Shown here: piece after piece, positions 4,789 to 5,964 of the stretch | How positions within the stretch are numbered: the stretch's first letter is position 1 | How the letters are laid out: each line of letters opens with the position of its first letter | Source of the DNA: an uncultured Parvibacter sp. | GTDB lineage: Bacteria; Actinomycetota; Coriobacteriia; Coriobacteriales; Eggerthellaceae | DNA: 5,964 nucleotides | Assembly: GCA_910587945.1 (NCBI GenBank) | Contig: CAJUNI010000046.1 | Coordinates: 1 to 5,964, forward strand | Direction: 5' to 3' | The notes under the pieces: generated by a model | Database searches by the model: none | Told to the model about the DNA's origin: nothing | The model's input: only the letters and a program-made list of their open reading frames with translations | Position numbers and translations under genes: made by a program

Positions 4789-5685
4789 ATGCTATCCGCT
4801 TTATTCTCCGCAGTGACGCCCCTCATTATCATCTTGATTCTTTTGATTGTTTTGCTGGCCATGGGTATCTACATCGTTCCCCAGCAAAGCGTCGTCATCA
4901 TTGAACGACTGGGACGCTTTAACCGTGCTTCGGGCGCGGGCATTCACGTGCTCATTCCCTTCATTGAGCGTAAGGCGGGGCTGTTAGATTTGCGCATTGC
5001 CCAGCTTGAGAATCGCATCACCACCAAAACCAAAGACGATACCTTCGTGCAGCTGGCGGTGGCCGTGCAGTACCGCATCGAGCCGACCCGCGTCTATCAA
5101 GCATTCTACGAGCTCTCTAATCCGCAACAGCAAATCAAGAGCTACATCGAAGACTCGGTACGTAACTCGGTGCCTGAAATTACCCTGGATCAAACCTTCA
5201 GCCAGAAGGACATGATTGCCGGCCAGGTCAAAGCCTTGCTCCAAGAGAAGATGACCCAGTTTGGCTATAACATCATTTCCACTCTGATTACCGACATCCA
5301 GCCGGATCAGTCCGTGGTCAATGCCATGAACTCCATCAACGAAGCTCAACGTCGCCGCCAAGCAGCGCGGGAGTTGGCTGAAGCCGAGAAAATCACTGTG
5401 GTTACGGCCGCTGAGGCTCAGCGTGACGAAATGCGTCTCCATGGCGAAGGTGTGGCTGCCCAACGTCAAGCTATCATTGATGGCTTAGTTGCTTCCGTGG
5501 CTGACCTGAAAGATACCGGTCTTGATTCTCGTGAAATCATGGCTGTCATTTTGGCAAATCAATACATCGATGTTCTCAATGGCTTTGCAGAATCTGAAAA
5601 CTCCAAGGTCATTTTTGCCAACGGTACTCCTACCGGCATCGAAGATGTGCGCCAATCTATTATTTCTTCTCTTGAAGCCTGCTAA
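4789..5685 (+). CDS. SPFH/band-7 domain membrane protein, HIR/slipin-like
   Basis: 298 codons. A single N-terminal membrane anchor (about residues 9-29, PLIIILILLIVLLAMGIYIV) is followed at once by the SPFH domain: VPQQSVVIIERLGRFNR, GIHVLIPFIER, the LDLRIAQLE and TKTKDDTFVQLAVAVQYRI strands, and VRNSVPEITLDQTFSQKD. An Ala/Glu/Arg-rich helix (about residues 185-235, NSINEAQRRRQAARELAEAEK onward) is the expected coiled coil through which these proteins oligomerise. The order and the ...GEGVAAQRQAIIDGL stretch resemble the hypersensitive-induced-response (HIR) branch rather than the protease-bound HflK/HflC pair. Such proteins form large membrane-bound assemblies that organise membrane domains or protein quality control. 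AAAGGA (4778-4783) five bases before the ATG decides this start over the in-frame TTG at 4762. It ends in Cys. The phosphatase gene follows after 8 bp, so the two are probably co-transcribed. Confidence 0.95.
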   Translation: MLSALFSAVTPLIIILILLIVLLAMGIYIVPQQSVVIIERLGRFNRASGAGIHVLIPFIERKAGLLDLRIAQLENRITTKTKDDTFVQLAVAVQYRIEPTRVYQAFYELSNPQQQIKSYIEDSVRNSVPEITLDQTFSQKDMIAGQVKALLQEKMTQFGYNIISTLITDIQPDQSVVNAMNSINEAQRRRQAARELAEAEKITVVTAAEAQRDEMRLHGEGVAAQRQAIIDGLVASVADLKDTGLDSREIMAVILANQYIDVLNGFAESENSKVIFANGTPTGIEDVRQSIISSLEAC

Positions 5686-5693
5686 GGGGATTC

Positions 5694-5964
5694 ATGACTT
5701 CCATTTTGTTTGTATGCCACGGCAATATCTGCCGCTCCCCTATGGCGGAGTTTGTCATGAAAGATCTTGTGTCCCGAGCGGGGTTGGCCGACCAGTTTGT
5801 GATTGAGTCGGCAGCTACCAGCACCGAAGAGCTGGGCAACCCCGTTCACCCGGGCACCGTAAATCAACTATCTCGCCATGGTATTGGAGGCTATCAGGCC
5901 AAGCGCGCACGGCAAATTCGCCCTCAGGATTTTGAGAACTTCGATTTCATCATCGGCATGGATG
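5694..5964 (+). CDS. Low-molecular-weight protein tyrosine phosphatase, N-terminal part
   Basis: 90 codons are present before the window ends; the family is usually about 150 residues. The phosphate-binding loop, C-X5-R-S, is at residues 8-15 (CHGNICRS), with Cys8 the nucleophile and Arg14 binding the phosphate. The further family marks are SPMAEFVMKDL, IESAATSTEELGNPVHPG, LSRHGI, KRARQIRPQDF and the final FDFIIGMD. The catalytic aspartate of the later DP loop lies outside the window. The enzyme removes phosphate from protein tyrosine (in some relatives arginine) in the cytoplasm, often opposing a bacterial tyrosine kinase in surface polysaccharide control; no kinase is visible here. AAGGGGA (5684-5690), overlapping the stop codon of the SPFH gene, serves as ribosome binding site, which suggests translational linkage within one operon. 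Confidence 0.95.
   Translation, partial: MTSILFVCHGNICRSPMAEFVMKDLVSRAGLADQFVIESAATSTEELGNPVHPGTVNQLSRHGIGGYQAKRARQIRPQDFENFDFIIGMD

Noticed and set aside
4984..5469. 161-codon open frame on the minus strand
   Set aside because: It lies fully inside the SPFH gene on the opposite strand and has no family resemblance or ribosome binding site.

Overview
The window looks like chromosomal DNA of an actinobacterium of the class Coriobacteriia, most likely the Atopobium/Lancefieldella/Olsenella group. The basis is protein flavour: the XRE regulator N-terminus (NLQYLRASHSMTQEQLAMLL), the WYL regulator and the AGCS symporter all read like proteins of that group, and base composition is mid-range. This placement is inference from recalled family resemblance, not from a search.

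Layout, left to right. (1) Positions 1-403, minus strand: the N-terminal 134 codons of an AGCS-family sodium/alanine (or glycine) symporter, cut by the window edge. (2) 404-881: a non-coding divergent spacer holding a degenerate 46-bp tandem array (about 598-838) that runs up to the promoter of the next gene. (3) 882-1898, plus: a full-length WYL-domain transcriptional regulator. (4) 1899-2112: the gap between two convergent stop codons, filled by a second array with a 45-bp period. (5) 2113-2601, minus: a protein of unknown family, 162 aa. (6) 2602-2910: a third repeat region (36-bp, then 35-bp period) ending at the stop codon of the next gene. (7) 2911-4017, minus: a fusion of an XRE-type DNA-binding domain to about six membrane segments. 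(8) 4018-4788: a 771-bp gene-free stretch with the XRE promoter, palindromes, and a block of three long hairpins. Two of these are copies of one 119-bp element, about 92% identical, 242 bp apart, with a different 62-bp hairpin centred between them. (9) 4789-5685 plus, then 5694-5964 plus: an SPFH/band-7 membrane scaffold protein followed after 8 bp by a low-molecular-weight protein tyrosine phosphatase (5' part only), almost certainly one operon.

The protein genes are mostly ordinary: transport, two regulators, a membrane scaffold with a phosphatase, and one unknown. The unusual content is between the genes. Three spacers in a row carry tandem arrays of different period, with many substitutions but almost no length change. 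The 4236-4616 hairpin block keeps its base pairing through most substitutions and offers competing pairings, so it is the best candidate here for an undescribed structured RNA or a small palindromic mobile repeat. No RNA gene of a family I recognise, no CRISPR array and no complete insertion sequence is visible.
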